NCBI GenBank assembly: GCA_023213315.1
Contig: JAKCPI010009463.1
Location: 62,001-126,000, forward strand
DNA from: Euborellia annulipes
Taxonomy: Eukaryota > Arthropoda > Insecta > Dermaptera > Anisolabididae
Length of the DNA: 64,000 nt
Direction: 5' to 3'
Shown here one piece after another: positions 10,153 through 22,000 of this stretch. The number at the start of each line of letters is the position of its first letter. Position 1 is the first letter of the stretch. A program made the position numbers and the translations under genes. A model generated the notes under the pieces. It saw only the letters and a list, made by a program, of their open reading frames with translations, had not been told where the DNA came from and did not search any database.

Positions 10153-11367
10153 GAGATTATTTTTTACAATTTATAAAAAAATTTTTGTTTTTGATTATCC
10201 GAACACCCTCAGTTTTGTATTAAATAATTTCTAAATATTATATTAGAAATCACGATTCTAATTTCATTCTTGTCCGAAATCGATTCTTACTAAATAAATA
10301 AAATAATTTTTATGCTTCATATTTTGATTATTAAATAAATTTACGACAATTTTTAAGAGAGTTAAGAGAGAGATATAAAATCTCAACACACACAAGAGAC
10401 AGACACACAACAACTTAAAAGAAATTTGAAGAAAAGATTTAAGTACCGCATTTTATTAATCCATAAAGTTGAAACTTTTTTTTTTTCTTCCCTCTTCTCG
10501 TTCCTTCGAGTGAATTATAAAACCTGAAATGGATCTTGTCTCCCGATTAGGAAACAAAGAAACAAAAAAAACAAAAAAAAAAAAAAATTGAATCAAGAAA
10601 AAAAATAACAAAATTCCAAATTTAAAGATGAAATCAAATCAAATAACTTGTTTTCTTGAGAACTTGATTTGAAATATTTTTTTTATATTAATAATGATAT
10701 TACCTTTTCTATAAATCTTTCTTTTCACCTTTTTTTTTATTTTTTTAAAGAGAAACATCCCTAACTGATTATTACCTCCAACCCTTTTGAACTGATAATG
10801 ATGACGTCGTTATCATCTGTGCCGGCGATTTATTGACCGCTCTTTATACCTATTTATTATCCATTCCCTATATTTGGACAAATTGATTATGAGACACACC
10901 GGAATTTTCAAAAAAAAAATTCTAAGCGAGAAATTCCAATAAATGGACAAGTTTTTTTTTTTTTTTAATATAAAACAATTTTATTTCTTTTGTTTAAAAA
11001 ATAAATTTTTTTATGTACCTGTAGATTAGATCTATCCCATATTAATAAAACAATGAATTGACCAATTGAAAGACCCAGAATTAATATCTTAATTTATACA
11101 ACTTTTACTATTTTTACTTTCTCTTATCTATATAATTATGTATATTAGGGTGGTCCTTATTTATAGAGGTCAATTTTTTTGAAATTTAGTAGCAGGTACC
11201 CTTAGATCTTTTCCATTGCATTAAAAAATAATGTCTGCAAAATTTAAACTAATTTGCAAAACAGGAACACGCGGCCCATCGCTTTTGAACTTTAAGAATT
11301 TTCAAAATTTTCTTAAAACTAAGCACTCCCTTTGCTTCCGTTCACATGGAACTAAATTAATTTCACC
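10153..11367. other. AT-rich spacer with one mixed-composition patch
   Basis: Mostly A/T homopolymers and CA repeats. Only 10790-10865 stands out, with TGATGACGTCG (half-CRE-like) and CGATTTATTGACC (Hox/caudal-like); too little for a confident element. Confidence 0.45.
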
Positions 11368-11712
11368 TTTATTATTTAGAATCTTTTATTGCTTAAAATT
11401 GCCTTAATTAATACATAATAAATTAATAGAAGTAATAAAAAAAGATAGATTTTTAATAACCCTATCTTCCTCAATTTTAATCATGATTAAAGCATTTTTG
11501 AATGTAACATATTAAAAAATCCTTAAATTCTTGGGCCATAGCACAGTGGTAGAGTCCACCTCTTGTGCTAGGGGTCTAAATAATATCCCGTGAGCTGATT
11601 AGGATAGAATAAAGACATGGAAAGTCTTGAATTCTCATTCTAAAGACAGATAAATTAAATTGTTTCATCTGTCAAAGTTCCTCAGCATAAATCTGTTCAT
11701 ATTTCTTTTTCA
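11368..11712 (+). repeat. Dispersed repeat E split by an insertion
   Basis: Phrases TAGAATCTTTTATTGCTTAA and TCATCTGTCAAAGTTCCTC with CATAAATCTGTTCAT recur at 45488-45610, where they lie close together. Here about 190 bases separate the two halves, consistent with insertion of the tRNA-like unit at 11535-11640. Confidence 0.7.
11535..11640 (+). mobile_element. tRNA-like short insertion
   Basis: GCCATAGCACAGTGGTAGAG resembles a tRNA box A region and GGGGTCTAAATAATATCCC a degraded box B. It interrupts repeat E. A decayed tRNA-derived SINE is the simplest reading. Confidence 0.5.
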
Positions 11713-12066
11713 TTTCATGAATGTATTTTTATTATATAAATATTTTTCATATTTTTAGCGCACCTTGAAGGTACTTCGTACCACGTAGATGTTCATTCAT
11801 TATATTTTTTTATTGTTTTTCGAATTTTTTAAACTTTGTCCTTCGAAAATAAATGCCTAATAGATTTTTCTTATTTAATTTCAGTTTCCTTCCTTGAGTT
11901 TTTAAGTTTCTCCATTTTTCCTAAATTATATAAATATGATCACAATTTTGTTTTTGTTTCTATTTACCCAACCCCTATTTTTTACTTTTTTAATCTATTC
12001 TTTAACAAAAAAAGAAAATGAAAAATATGTGTTACATTTATGTATCACAAGTGTTAGTAAATTTTT

Positions 12067-12190
12067 TTAAATTAAAATTAAATATACAAATCAAACACTA
12101 GGTTATTTGTTTCAAAGGTTTCTTAATTAAAAATTAACACGTAATAAGTATTTCGACAATTACTTGTCATCATCGAAATGATTACATTTT
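12067..12190 (-). mobile_element. Family A repeat with decayed hammerhead
   Basis: Same body as the copies at 9.9 and 60.5 kb. On the minus strand the ribozyme part has an intact hairpin GACAA...TTGTC and GAAAT, but box 1 reads TCGATGA instead of CTGATGA, so the core is broken. Confidence 0.65.
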
Positions 12191-12413
12191 TTTTTTTTAC
12201 TTCGTACTTCAGTATAGATTTCAATCGATAGTCCAGAAAATATTGTTTATTCTTCCCCCACAATATAATAAGATAACGAAAAAATGGGGGACTTAATCAA
12301 TTCTCTTTATTCATATTATATTTTAAGTCGCCTTTCTTAACTCGCAGATCTATAGATGGTGGCAACAGTAGCGTAAAATATTTTTTTTTCCTAAATAGAA
12401 TTTCTTTCCCCGA

Positions 12414-12740
12414 GTGGAAGCCAATAGCGAGGAGATTTATGTCGGTTGGTTGTTATCACGTGAGATTTTCTCCATTTGAGAGTCCGCCACTGTATCGAGT
12501 CGTTTAATTCCTTCGGGATCTCTCTCTCACTCTCCTCTTGCGAGGGTTCATTGTCGATTCATAGCTCGCCCAGGATAAGGCCCTTCCTTTTTCCAAGTAG
12601 AGCGAAGTGCTCCACCCTCCTCCTCCTTCTTCTTCTTCTTTCTCCTTCTCTCTCAGCTCCAGCATCTTTTTCCCATAATTACAAAACAAGATAAGAGCAG
12701 CTTCTGATACAGTAGCCTGACTGTCTCGCGCCATATATCA
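12414..12740. promoter_or_regulatory. Candidate cis-regulatory island
   Basis: Mixed-composition sequence with an E-box CACGTG (in TTATCACGTGAGA) and TTTAATTCC, followed by CT-rich DNA. Long frames on both strands are serine- or arginine-rich low complexity and not recognised. Confidence 0.27.
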
Positions 12741-12984
12741 AATTCTTATTTACAGATGGATTTTTGCTAATTTACAACACACGTTATGTATACAAAGGAA
12801 GTTGTTTAACAAAAAACGCATTGACTCTCTCACTCTCTTTTGTGGGGGTGCAGATGTGTATTTCGGTTACATTCTGCCAACCTCCCCACTACGGTCTTAA
12901 GAACAAAGCAGTAGACTCGGGTAAAAATAGCAGTCAAACAAAGCGAAGCGTTTGTTTTAGGAAGGGAATTTCTCAACTTGTGAC

Positions 12985-13014
12985 GAAAGAGAGAGAGAGA
13001 GAGAGAGAGAGACG
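12985..13014. repeat. GA microsatellite
   Basis: A run of GA dinucleotides, slightly interrupted at its right end. Confidence 0.9.
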
Positions 13015-13408
13015 AAGAGAGTCCGCTAATCTAAACACCAGCTCGGAATAAATTCCCAAGGAAAAATAGACAAAGCCCCTAAGTTATTTTCTATTTATTT
13101 ATTTATTATTATACAAATAATAAATCCTCTGCCTTTTGTTAAAAAAAAATATATATATAATTCAGCAATTATTCTATAGGGCCAAATAGATACCACAAAA
13201 ATTGATTTACATTTCATATTAAATTCTTATTTACAAATGGATTTTTATTAACATCCTATTTTAAGAGCAGAATTAAAATTTTTTTCTTCAAATACACTTA
13301 AGAGCTTTTTCAATTTCTAATCAACATTTACCCCTCACATCTCCCAAACATTTAATAAATGAATTTCCAGAATTTCAATGATCTTAATAATACTACTTTT
13401 GTAGTTTG

Positions 13409-13548
13409 AAATATTATTATTAGGAGAATTTTTAATTATAGACCACATTTTTGTATTAAATATTTATTAAAAATATATAAATACTGTACTTATATATTTT
13501 TAATAAATATTTAATACATAATTAAAATTTCTCCTAATAATAATATTA
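13409..13548. repeat. AT-rich palindromic fold-back
   Basis: Arms 13409-13480 and 13489-13548 are reverse complements (TATTAGGAGAA with TTCTCCTAATA; ATTAAATATTTATTAAAAAT with its complement), with a short insertion in the left arm. A fold-back transposon remnant is likely. Confidence 0.72.
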
Positions 13549-13604
13549 CTTTTGTTGATATTAGCAACCAATCAATTTTCGTTTATAGATTTTTAGTTCG
13601 AGAT

Positions 13605-13740
13605 ATAAGTCTCGCCTCATATACTAGCGTTCAAGCGGTTCGCTTCCCATTCCAAACAATGAAAAATTTTTCTAAGTTATTTAGATCTGATTAAGAAGTG
13701 CGTACCAAATGGTATAACATTTATTTGCCTTTAGACTCTA
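13605..13740 (+). mobile_element. Decayed SINE t1-like fragment
   Basis: AAGCGGTTCGCTTCCC resembles box B and ACCAAATGGTATAA resembles the t1 body. Poorly preserved. Confidence 0.4.
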
Positions 13741-15352
13741 TTTTTTTTTTTTTTTTTTCATATTTCCACTCATTTTCAATTTTTAATTAACACAAATTCC
13801 AAAAATCCCGGCCGAAATGTTAATTTGGTAATCTATCTGATTTCCCAAGACGCATTATAAAACTTTATAGTAATAAAAATAACAATAAAATTCACTTTCT
13901 TCTAAAGAGAATTGGTTAATTTTCACCCTTTAATCATTAATTCTTCAAATGACCTACTTCTGAATTTTTTTTTTTTCTCAGACTTAAACAAGATATTAAA
14001 TGGTCATCAAAAATCATTTAGATTATTTGATCAATGAACAAAAATTGACCTATCAGATAAAAAAAAAACGTTTGTATCATCTCATCACACAATAAATTGT
14101 TTGATTTACTGTTTGACATTTCTCATTTAGAAAAAAAAAGGGAAAAAAACCTCTTAAGATTTCCGTAAACTCAGTTTGAAGACAAACCTAAATAACCAAA
14201 TTTCAAAAAATAAACAGTTACAAGGAAATTTAGTCATCCTTTGGGGAACTTTACAGAGAGGAAACTTTCCAAAAAATTACTAACTATTTATCATACAGTA
14301 GAATTTTGTATTCTTCTTCTTCTTTCCTAGCCTTATTCCCTCAACCAAATAAAAAATTAACAGTTCATAAAATTCAAAGCTAGCGAATTTAAATTAAACA
14401 GCCGAAAAAAATTTAATATTTATAATAGATATTATTTATTTATTTATATACAAATATTTCTCCTCTAATTATTATTATTTAAAAAAAAATAATTAAATTG
14501 TTGAAAAAAACTTACATTAGGTAAAAGAAAAAAATTCCGATTTTTTAGTTGATTATTTAGCCCTCGAAATAATGTTCGCCTAAGAACTAGGCAACTTGTT
14601 CTACTTTTTTTCATATTTCATCTCATTTCGTTACTAATAATAATAGTTTATATTTTATTAATTCATAAACAGAGAAGTAATAAGCATCGGTTTATATACC
14701 ATAAACAATATTTATTCTGCGAATTTAGAGGCTTCTATCATAAATGTCAATGGGTGGAGATAGAAGTGAAACGCCCAAGGATCACATCTATATTGTGAAT
14801 TACTTTGATAAAATTTTTTTTATCCATTTCTTAAGAATTAATATGTGGATTCTCCTCTTTCATTAGGCAAAAAATTTATTGTTTTACTAATTATATTTAT
14901 ATTGTATATTAGTAAAAAAAAAATTAATCAAAAACAGATAGATAATAATATAATCAACAAACTCTTTATTTTTATATCTCGAAAGATTGGAAAATGCAAT
15001 CCTCTTGGGTGGAGTGCTTCACTTTTCCGTTACTATACATAGCTAACCCAAGTCCTCGTGTTATTTCCAGCTATTAATATCAGGCTGTTTTTCCTCGAGG
15101 GTTTCTCATTAATCTCGCGCGTCATTTCGATTGGACCTCCCCATTCTGGCTTGTTATCACCTATTTTATTATTATATAGGACTAGCCTGAATGGTTTCGT
15201 CCCCTTCGATCCAACCTATCATCAAATACAATTTTATTACAATTAATAATAAAGAAAAATTAAAAATAAATGGAAATGTCGGATTTAGGTATAAATAATA
15301 TATATTTTTTTATAAATTAAAAAATGAAATTGAAAATTGAATAAAAATTTTT
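13741..15352. other. AT-rich spacer
   Basis: Homopolymers and AT-rich unique sequence; no gene or repeat recognised. Confidence 0.5.
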
Positions 15353-15376
15353 GTTCTTAAATACTACTAAATCTCC

Positions 15377-15607
15377 TTTTGCTCAGGGGCCCACATCTTG
15401 TGGATGGTGACCACGAGCTACCCGAGTTGGGACTTGCAGTCCTTCTATTCTTTACATGTCTGTCTCTTCCTTCAACATTTTCAACAGACGTCAGGCCGTG
15501 GGACGGGCCGGCTTGTTCTATTTCTTCCGGTCGCAAAAAACCCATTCCGTCGCCCCCTTTACCGCCAACCCCGCACCGCGGGAATATTAAAGGCAAAGAA
15601 AGAAAAA
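15377..15607 (-). mobile_element. GGC-family short retroposon, copy 2
   Basis: Minus-strand copy: GCTCAGGGGCCCACATCTTG at the left is the complement of the family 3' end. Flanks share GTTCTTAAATA and AAATCTCC (15353-15376 and 15608-15626), a target duplication with a 5-base difference. Frames across it are chance. Confidence 0.82.
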
Positions 15608-15984
15608 GTTCTTAAATAAAATCTCCGTATATTATTACCTAATAGGCCTACCAGTGGGGCATTTGCCCCCCTCCCCAAGGCTCTGATTTTTTTAAATTTT
15701 TTATTATTCTAAAAATAAAATATGCATACTGTACGAGTATACGAGAAATTACTGTTGTATAATTTTAAGAAAAAAAATTTTTAAAAATTAAAAAATTGGT
15801 CATCATCTAGTTGTAGATGGATTAATTTGTGAAAGAAGAAGAAAAAAAAAGAGTAGGAAGGCAATTTTTATGGTATTGGAAAGTTAGCGCACCCCAAGCT
15901 GAAAGAGAGAGAAAAGAGGGGAGTGAGTGAGATTGGGTTGTGGGTGTAGTAGTGGGAGAATGTTGGAGAGAGACGGAGGGGGGG

Positions 15985-16300
15985 GGTGTTTTCCCGGTCC
16001 GACGGAACTCATTTCGCCCCCGGAGCGAAAGCGCCGCTCCCCCGGCAAAGCCATATAAATCAAACTTTTAATCTCGACGGCCGGCGCGAGAGAGAGTGAG
16101 ACGGAGTGAGGGCTGAGAGCGTAAGTGGAAAAGAGACAGAGAGAGAAGGACGGACGGACGGACGGACAGACAGACGGACGGACGGACGGGGCTCACTCAG
16201 CCAACCAACCGCCGCCGCCCCAAAAAGAAACTCGCAATGCAAGGGAAAGAGAATGAGAGAGAGGACTTGGCAAAACATGCGCACCCGAAAAACCGAATGC
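15985..16300 (+). promoter_or_regulatory. GC-rich island with TATA-like box and GGAC repeat
   Basis: GC-rich DNA (GACGGAACTCATTTCGCCCC) precedes CCATATAAAT (TATA-like, 16054-16060), then a GGCCGGCGCGAG segment and a GGAC/CAGA tetranucleotide run at 16147-16190. The order GC-rich block, TATA, downstream GA-rich leader resembles a promoter, but no following frame is recognised. Confidence 0.3.
16147..16190. repeat. GGAC tetranucleotide microsatellite
   Basis: About ten GGAC units with CAGA interruptions. Confidence 0.92.
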
Positions 16301-16592
16301 ATCTTAATAACTGTCCATAAACATACTCACACATATACCTATATACATACTCCATTCATACAGAATAGAATATAAACAGAAATTTAAAAAAAATATTTTT
16401 TATAATATTAATACAGCGAAATTAAAGATTAGTAAAAAACAAATATTACACAAGGATTCACATAGAATAGCGGCAAAGTGCGGTTCTATTAATTAAGCTT
16501 TTTTTATATTTGTTTAAACTAAAGTCAGCTACTGTGACTATTAGACAAGAAGCGGGGTCTACAAGGTGGACGATCACAACCCCAGCAATCAT

Positions 16593-17482
16593 TTTCTTTA
16601 TCTTACCTCTATATATGTTAATATATATATAGAGAGAGAAAGTATTGGTTTCATGTCTAAAATTTGATGACGAGATTTTGATAGATATATACGTTTTGAG
16701 AACCTTTGAGTCCAAAAAAGACATGGTCTGTCTGTGTGTCTGTTTGTGTGTCTGTGTGGGTGTTCCATTTTAAGAATGAAGAAATTGAGCTACGAGGTTG
16801 AAATTTGATTTTTAAATTAGGCACTCTCTTGGAGCGTGAAAATAAATTTTTAAACAAAATTGGCCAAAAAGTTCTAGTACTTCTTTACTGATTTACTTTT
16901 TCAGTTTTTTTCGATTTTCTCAAAATTCGCTCTAACGATTTTGATTAAAATTCAAAAATCAATTATTTTTTAGATGCTCTTTAAAATGTATGTTCTCAAT
17001 TTGCTCTCAAAATTGTTTAAAGCACACTTTACTCTTGTACTTCATAGGAAATATAGGAGAAATGGTTGCCATGGTAACAAAAGATAAATATTTTCTCTAA
17101 TAGGAAAAATTCAAGTATGATACACAAGGTTTGGATACTTGAATTTAATTCTCCTATTAAAGCATAATGTTTCAACTAGAGCCAACGGTTACCAGTTTAA
17201 AATTAATAAATATTTTCCTATGTTTATAAATTTTACATGAGGTTAGCCTCTTATACCAAGAGTCGCGGGTTCGGGCCCCCAATATGTATATTAATTAATA
17301 ACTGTTATCGTCAAATTCTTTTATGGCCTGAGTTACCGAAAATACTGTGTAAATGTGAGTGTGAGTGAGAGTAGAAAAAGTGTTTAAAAAAAAAAATGTA
17401 ATATATCGATGGAAACTAAATATATCTCGACACAAAAAAATCTGGTGTGACAATCACAGACCAGGACACCAGATTTTTTAGT
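16593..17482 (+). mobile_element. Family H hairpin-tailed repeat, copy 1 (split by SINE)
   Basis: Shares with the other copies AGAAAGTATTGG, GAGATTTTGATAGATAT, the CTGTCTGTGTGTCTG block, GAGCTACGAGGTTGAAAT and TTGCCATGGTAACAAAA. A SINE t1 (17242-17397) lies before the 3' tail, which reads AAAAATCTGGTGTGAC...ACACCAGATTTTT. The tail hairpin is shorter here than in copy 2. Confidence 0.75.
17242..17397 (+). mobile_element. SINE t1, internally shortened
   Basis: GAGGTTAGCCTCTTATACCA and the box B GGTCGCGGGTTCGGGCCCC-type segment are followed directly by CCCAATATGTATAT, TTATCGTC, ATGGCCTGAGTTACCGAAAA, a GTGAGTGTGAGTG tail and poly-A. The middle phrase found in the complete copy at 54701 is deleted. 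Confidence 0.78.
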
Positions 17483-17699
17483 TTCTTCCAAAAAAAAAAA
17501 AATAATAATAATAATAATAATAAAATGATGTTCGGTTTATTTAAATAAAATCAAATCGTCGATTATAATAAATAAATAAAATACTCATCTGGAAATTGAA
17601 TATTTTTTTTTCTAGAGGGATAGTTAAAAAATGTTATTTTGTTGTTGTTTTTGACTTTATAGGTAATTACATTCTCGAATAAATAAATAAATATTTTAA

Positions 17700-17900
17700 T
17701 AAAGAAATTCCTGTCCGAGGAGTGAAGGGGGTGGGGGATCCAATTTCAAAATCGTCGTTTAATCGCGGCTGATATCAAATATCAAGAGCGCAGGCTCGAT
17801 TGGATATTTACTAATTAAAATGAAATTTATCGTCGCGATTCGATTACACCTCGTCCAACGAGAGAGAGCGAGAGGGAGGAATGGAGGGGGGAAGTGATGT
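17700..17900. promoter_or_regulatory. Candidate cis-regulatory island
   Basis: Unique mixed sequence with TTTAATCGCGG, TGATATCAAATATCAAG, ACTAATTAAAATG and GCGATTCGATTAC, i.e. several homeodomain-type cores (TAATC, TAATTA) within 120 bases. Function is inferred. Confidence 0.3.
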
Positions 17901-18417
17901 AATCCGTTTGGAATATGTCCAATTTGTTTAGGAAAGAAAGAAAATTAATAGATTCAAAATTCCACCACTTTGTAAAGAGAGATGTATTAATCTTAACAAA
18001 CAAGAATGTATTGTTATTTAATCGACTGTTTAACGAGCAGACAGACTAAATAAACAAATGAAAGCCTGAGGGAAAGTAGTGGTGGGGGAAATTATCATCA
18101 TCATCATCATCATAAAAAATAGAGCTCCGTCCTTCTCTTCCCTTTTTAATTAATTATTTCAATTAATTGGAGAATAAACTGATTTTTGTGATTTCATTAA
18201 AGTTTCGACCATCATTTAAAATATTAATAATACGCAAAGGTCAAGTTCGGTTTATTCTGATTGGAGTGTGTTGTCTTAATCAATTAAATTTATCCCACTC
18301 AAAACATTTAATATTTAATTAAATGTTTTAATTTTGATATACAGTAATTAAAATTTTAATTTACTATAGAGTAAAAAATTATTTAATTTCTGTCTATCTT
18401 TCTGTTTCGCGAACTTC

Positions 18418-19028
18418 TTTTACTTTCTCTTAATATATATAGAAAGTATTGGATTCATGTCAAAAATTCGATGTCGAGATTTTGATGGATATACACGTTT
18501 TGAGATCCCCTGAATCAAATCATCTGTGTGTCTGTCTGTCTGTGAACAAAATATCTCAAGAACGAAAAGAGCTAGGAGGTTGAAATTTTATATTTAAGTT
18601 AGGCACCCCCTGGGACGTTACAGGAAACAAAATTAGCCAGAGTACTAGTACTTTACTGATGTGCTTTTTCAGTTTTTTTTCGATTTTCTCTAAATTCGCT
18701 TCAACGATTTTTTTTAAATTCAAAAATCAATTATTTTTTAGATTCTCAATAAAATGTATATTCTCATTTTGTCATTGAAATCTTCTGAAGACCACTTTAC
18801 TCTTGTACCTCATAGGAAAGATAGGTGAAATGGTTGCCATGGTAAAAAAATATAAATATTTTCACATATAAATTTTACATCTTGAAAATCGAATGCACTC
18901 TACTGTCGGAGCCTAAATATATGTCGACACAAAAAATCTGGTGTGACAAGCACAGTACACAACTTTTTCTTGCTGAAGGGTAAGAAAAAGTTGTTTGCCG
19001 TGCGACCAGTCACACCAGATTTTTTTAT
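18418..19028 (+). mobile_element. Family H hairpin-tailed repeat, copy 2 (most complete)
   Basis: Begins TTTACTTTCTCTTA, continues through ATTCATGTCAAAAATTC, GATGGATATACACGTTTTGA, a CTGTCTGTCTG block, and GAAATGGTTGCCATGGTA. It ends in a hairpin of about 90 bases: AAATCTGGTGTGAC...CACAACTTTTTCTT with AAGAAAAAGTTGT...GTCACACCAGATTT. About 610 bases. No frame longer than chance. The superfamily is unknown to me; the fixed 5' end and 3' hairpin suggest a non-autonomous element. Confidence 0.78.
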
Positions 19029-19080
19029 TTAAAAATAAATTAACATCAAAAATTTTACAATAAAATAAAGAATTTTTTTA

Positions 19081-19372
19081 AAATCAATGCAGGTGGGTGC
19101 CACGCCCAAAATTCACCTCTCTTTTTTTTTTAAAGGGATGAGGGATATAAAAAAAAAAGAAGAGCAGTTGAGGACGAATGCTCGTCGAAATGAAATAACA
19201 GTTGTCGGTGTGGGTGGGCTCCCCACCCCTAACAGGAGGGGGGAGGGGCGCAGCTGCGCGTTAAATAAGCCCCGAGATGCATAGAAGAGCCCTCGAGATT
19301 CGAGTGGTCCAGCGCCGAGCAGCATCTCGAGGACCTCGCGCCATTAGCACTGACGAGGGCGAGTTTTAAAAA
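19081..19372. promoter_or_regulatory. Less AT-rich island
   Basis: GGTGCCACGCCCAAAATTCA and GCGCAGCTGCGCG with a CCTCGAGAT ... ATCTCGAGG inverted pair. No gene recognised. Candidate regulatory or unique sequence. Confidence 0.27.
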
Positions 19373-19384
19373 AATTCATTCCAC

Positions 19385-19416
19385 CTGATGAAGGCATAAA
19401 CATATGCTGAAACGTT
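19385..19416 (+). ncRNA. Hammerhead ribozyme motif without clear stem I
   Basis: Box 1 CTGATGA (19385-19391) and box 2 GAAACGTT (19409-19416) are perfect. The hairpin between them pairs GCATA with TATGC around AACA. Flanks do not form an evident stem I, so the motif may be truncated at its element edge. Confidence 0.62.
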
Positions 19417-19550
19417 ATAAATCACTGTTGGTATAAATTTAAAGACTTAAAAAAAAAAAAATGTTTTTTCTTATAATACCGCCAGTAACAAAATAAATTC
19501 TGGCAACTTCATTTGTTAAACCAAAATAAATTTTTTTTACTGACTTTCAA

Positions 19551-19833
19551 AACAAAAAATCTGGTGTGACTGGTCTCACCGCATTCAAGATATAAAATTT
19601 ATAATCAGAAAAATATTTATATTTTGTTAATATGGCAACAATTTCTTCCATCTTTTCTATGAAGTACAAGAGTAAAGTGTGCTTCAAAAGATTTCAAGAG
19701 CAAAATGAGAATATACATTTTAAAGAGCATCTAAAAAATAATTGATTTTTAAATTTTTATCAAAATCTTTGGAGCTAATTTTGAAAAAAAAAAGAAACTG
19801 AAAAACCACATCAGTAAAGTATACAAATACTAG
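19551..19833 (-). mobile_element. Family H repeat, copy 3, truncated
   Basis: On the plus strand AAAAAATCTGGTGTGACTGG is followed by the complement of the family body to CATCAGTAAAGTATACAAAT. The 5' part is lost at the homopolymer tract. Confidence 0.72.
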
Positions 19834-19867
19834 GAACCACCATATTCGGTTTGTTACGGTTTTGGTT

Positions 19868-19984
19868 CCAAAAAAATCGGTGGGGGGGGGTGTTAAAAAA
19901 AGGGGGGGGGAAAAAAAAAAAAAAAAAAAAAAAATTTTGGAAAAAAAAAAAATTTCAAAAAAAAAAAAAATATTTTAGGGAGGG

Positions 19985-20033
<49 letters not shown>
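19868..20033. other. Poly-A/poly-G low-complexity tract, suspected artefact
   Basis: Runs of G (9-10) alternate with A runs of 10-40 and TTTT. Such blocky homopolymers without mutation pattern are typical of failed base-calling or consensus rather than natural sequence. Confidence 0.65.
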
Positions 20034-20035
<2 letters not shown>

Positions 20036-20125
20036 ACTAAATACTTAACAAATGATCTAATTTTATATAAACTTAATTAGTCTATATTTCTCGTTTAAAA
20101 AACACCACTACTTTTGTAATTAGTC

Positions 20126-20161
<36 letters not shown>

Positions 20162-20202
20162 CTATATAGCCTAATATATACAATTTTGATTTTTCTAAAA
20201 TT

Positions 20203-20455
20203 TATTTAAGGTCTTTTTCGCGATGAGGGGTCGGCGGACCTCACTCTTTCCTCACCCCCCTGTCCCAGCTCGGGTAGCTCGTGGTCGCCATCCACGTACC
20301 CACAAGATGTGGGCCCCTGAGCGAATTTAGACCCCATTCCTATTTATTCCAAATGATTGGTAGTCAATTCAAACGAAATAAATTTTTCTCGGTTGCGACT
20401 GGAAGCGAACCCGGGACCCTAGACACGAGAAGCTAATGTCATCTCTCTGAGCCAA
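20203..20455 (-). mobile_element. SINE t2 interrupted by GGC-family copy
   Basis: AAGGTCTTTTTCG at the left and TTTAGACCCCATTCCTATTT at the right are adjacent in the t2 copies at 38336 and 56856. Here a GGC-family unit sits between them. The tRNA-like head lies near 20410-20455 on the minus strand (GCGAACCCGGGACC). Confidence 0.7.
20219..20320 (+). mobile_element. GGC-family short retroposon, copy 3 (internally deleted)
   Basis: CGCGATGAGGGGTCGGCGGA then TCCCAGCTCGGGTAGCTCG and CACAAGATGTGGGCCCCTG. The middle portion is missing. No separate duplication is seen because it lies in SINE t2. Confidence 0.75.
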
Positions 20456-20939
20456 TAATTTATATTTATAATAATTTATATTTCGGTCCCTTTTTTTGGC
20501 CTTTTCGGATTTACATATACAAATTTTCCTAATTCATTAAGGACAAGTAAAAGTGACCTTTAAAATTGCATCGCATTTTTAGATGCGTTTTTTTAATGAA
20601 TTTAATAATAATTTTATGACTAAATACGCTAATTTTTTCATCTAGAAAATTCTAACATTTAAAATTTTTTTATTTGCATAAATTATAATTGAATAAATTT
20701 TGATGGTCCGTAAAACAATCTTTAGATTATGGTTCATTCACTCGAGCTATGCTATGTTTCTTAATTTCATTTGGAGTTTAATAAAATTTTACATAATTTA
20801 TTCCATTCAATCATTTTAATTAATGTTTATTATTGAATCACAAATAAGACAAATAAAGACTCAAAAGAAAGAGTGATTAAAGATAACTCTGGTTTTCAAC
20901 AAATCCACACTTGTATTGCTAGGATACAAAATTTTCAGG

Positions 20940-21500
20940 ATATCAAACCGACTTGAAGGCTTGTGCAAGTGTGAGTCTTGGCCATGGGATTGAGCCATCA
21001 CTCACCGTAGCTTTAGCCCCGTTGTAGGCTGTAGGATGTAGCCACCCCCTCAGCTTAATACTTTCATTTCTACTACACGTCCATAGAGTGAGAGACGCAC
21101 CTGCAACCCTCTCACCCCGACACCTGCGAGTCGCTCGCTCGCAAATAGTTGCAAATATACACACCTGCATAGCAACGAGAGAGAGAGAGAGAGAGAGAGA
21201 ACAGCACAGCACACACAGCCTGAGACGGGTTGAGCCTCGAACCACCACCCACTACGCCATGGGGTTTGAGGGTTGTGGGGGGTGAGCTTGCACCATTAAT
21301 AACCCGAAGCCGTCACAACCCCTCCGAAGGGGGTTGCTTGGAGACAATTTTCATTTGGGCGTAACATGCAACCGGGACGTGGATGGGGGGGACGGCCGAG
21401 GGAACGGCCGCACCTGCTACCAGGGGCCCCCTCATTCCCATTCCCTGGAACCCCACAAGGGGGATGGATATACACTGCGCACTCTATTGGCTCGGCAACC
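20940..21500. promoter_or_regulatory. Island with four CACCTG E-boxes
   Basis: Mixed-composition unique sequence with CACCTG at 21098, 21121, 21162 and 21411, paired GCAAATAGTTGCAAAT at 21141, and a GA run near 21176-21200. Four copies of this E-box (Snail/bHLH type) in about 320 bases is more than expected in AT-rich DNA. Overlapping frames are not recognised. Confidence 0.35.
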
Positions 21501-21954
21501 GAGTGATTCTGACACACACATACACACAACAATATATATAATACCACTCACTCTTAAAATTTTGATTTTGAAACACCTTATAACTCTTTCTCTTTAGAAT
21601 TTATATAAATAAAAAAAAAAAAATTATTTCGATTTTTTTTTTTTTTTTTAAAGGACGAATTTAATAAGTTTATTTAATTTAATTTATTGATAAACAGTGA
21701 CATTCTTGACGTCCCCTTCCTTTGGTGTCTTGGGACACTTACCTACAGACGTTTTTCATCTCCCCTCCTTACAACTCATTTAACATATAAGAATATATAT
21801 TCTGGTCCAATAAAAAAGATAATACCCCAATTTCATCTTGTTATCATATTTATGTTTACAGAAAATATTATTGGTACAAATAAATGTATATTAAAATTTG
21901 CGTAGAGAGATTAAATACATAAAATAGAATAGTTTCTTTGTAAAAAAAATTGTA

Positions 21955-22000
21955 TTATTCAGGGGCGGGCGTATATAAAGGGGGGGGCGAGGGCCCCCCG
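21955..22000. repeat. GC-rich end of a DNA-transposon-like repeat
   Basis: CAGGGGCGGGCGTATATAAA, a G run and GGGCCCCCCGCCCG resemble ends of GGGGCG-type DNA transposons. Only one end is seen. Confidence 0.35.

Noticed and set aside
17880..18120. CRISPR-like or regular spacer repeats
   Set aside because: Only an ATC microsatellite and short GA runs; no regularly spaced repeat of suitable length exists anywhere in the window.
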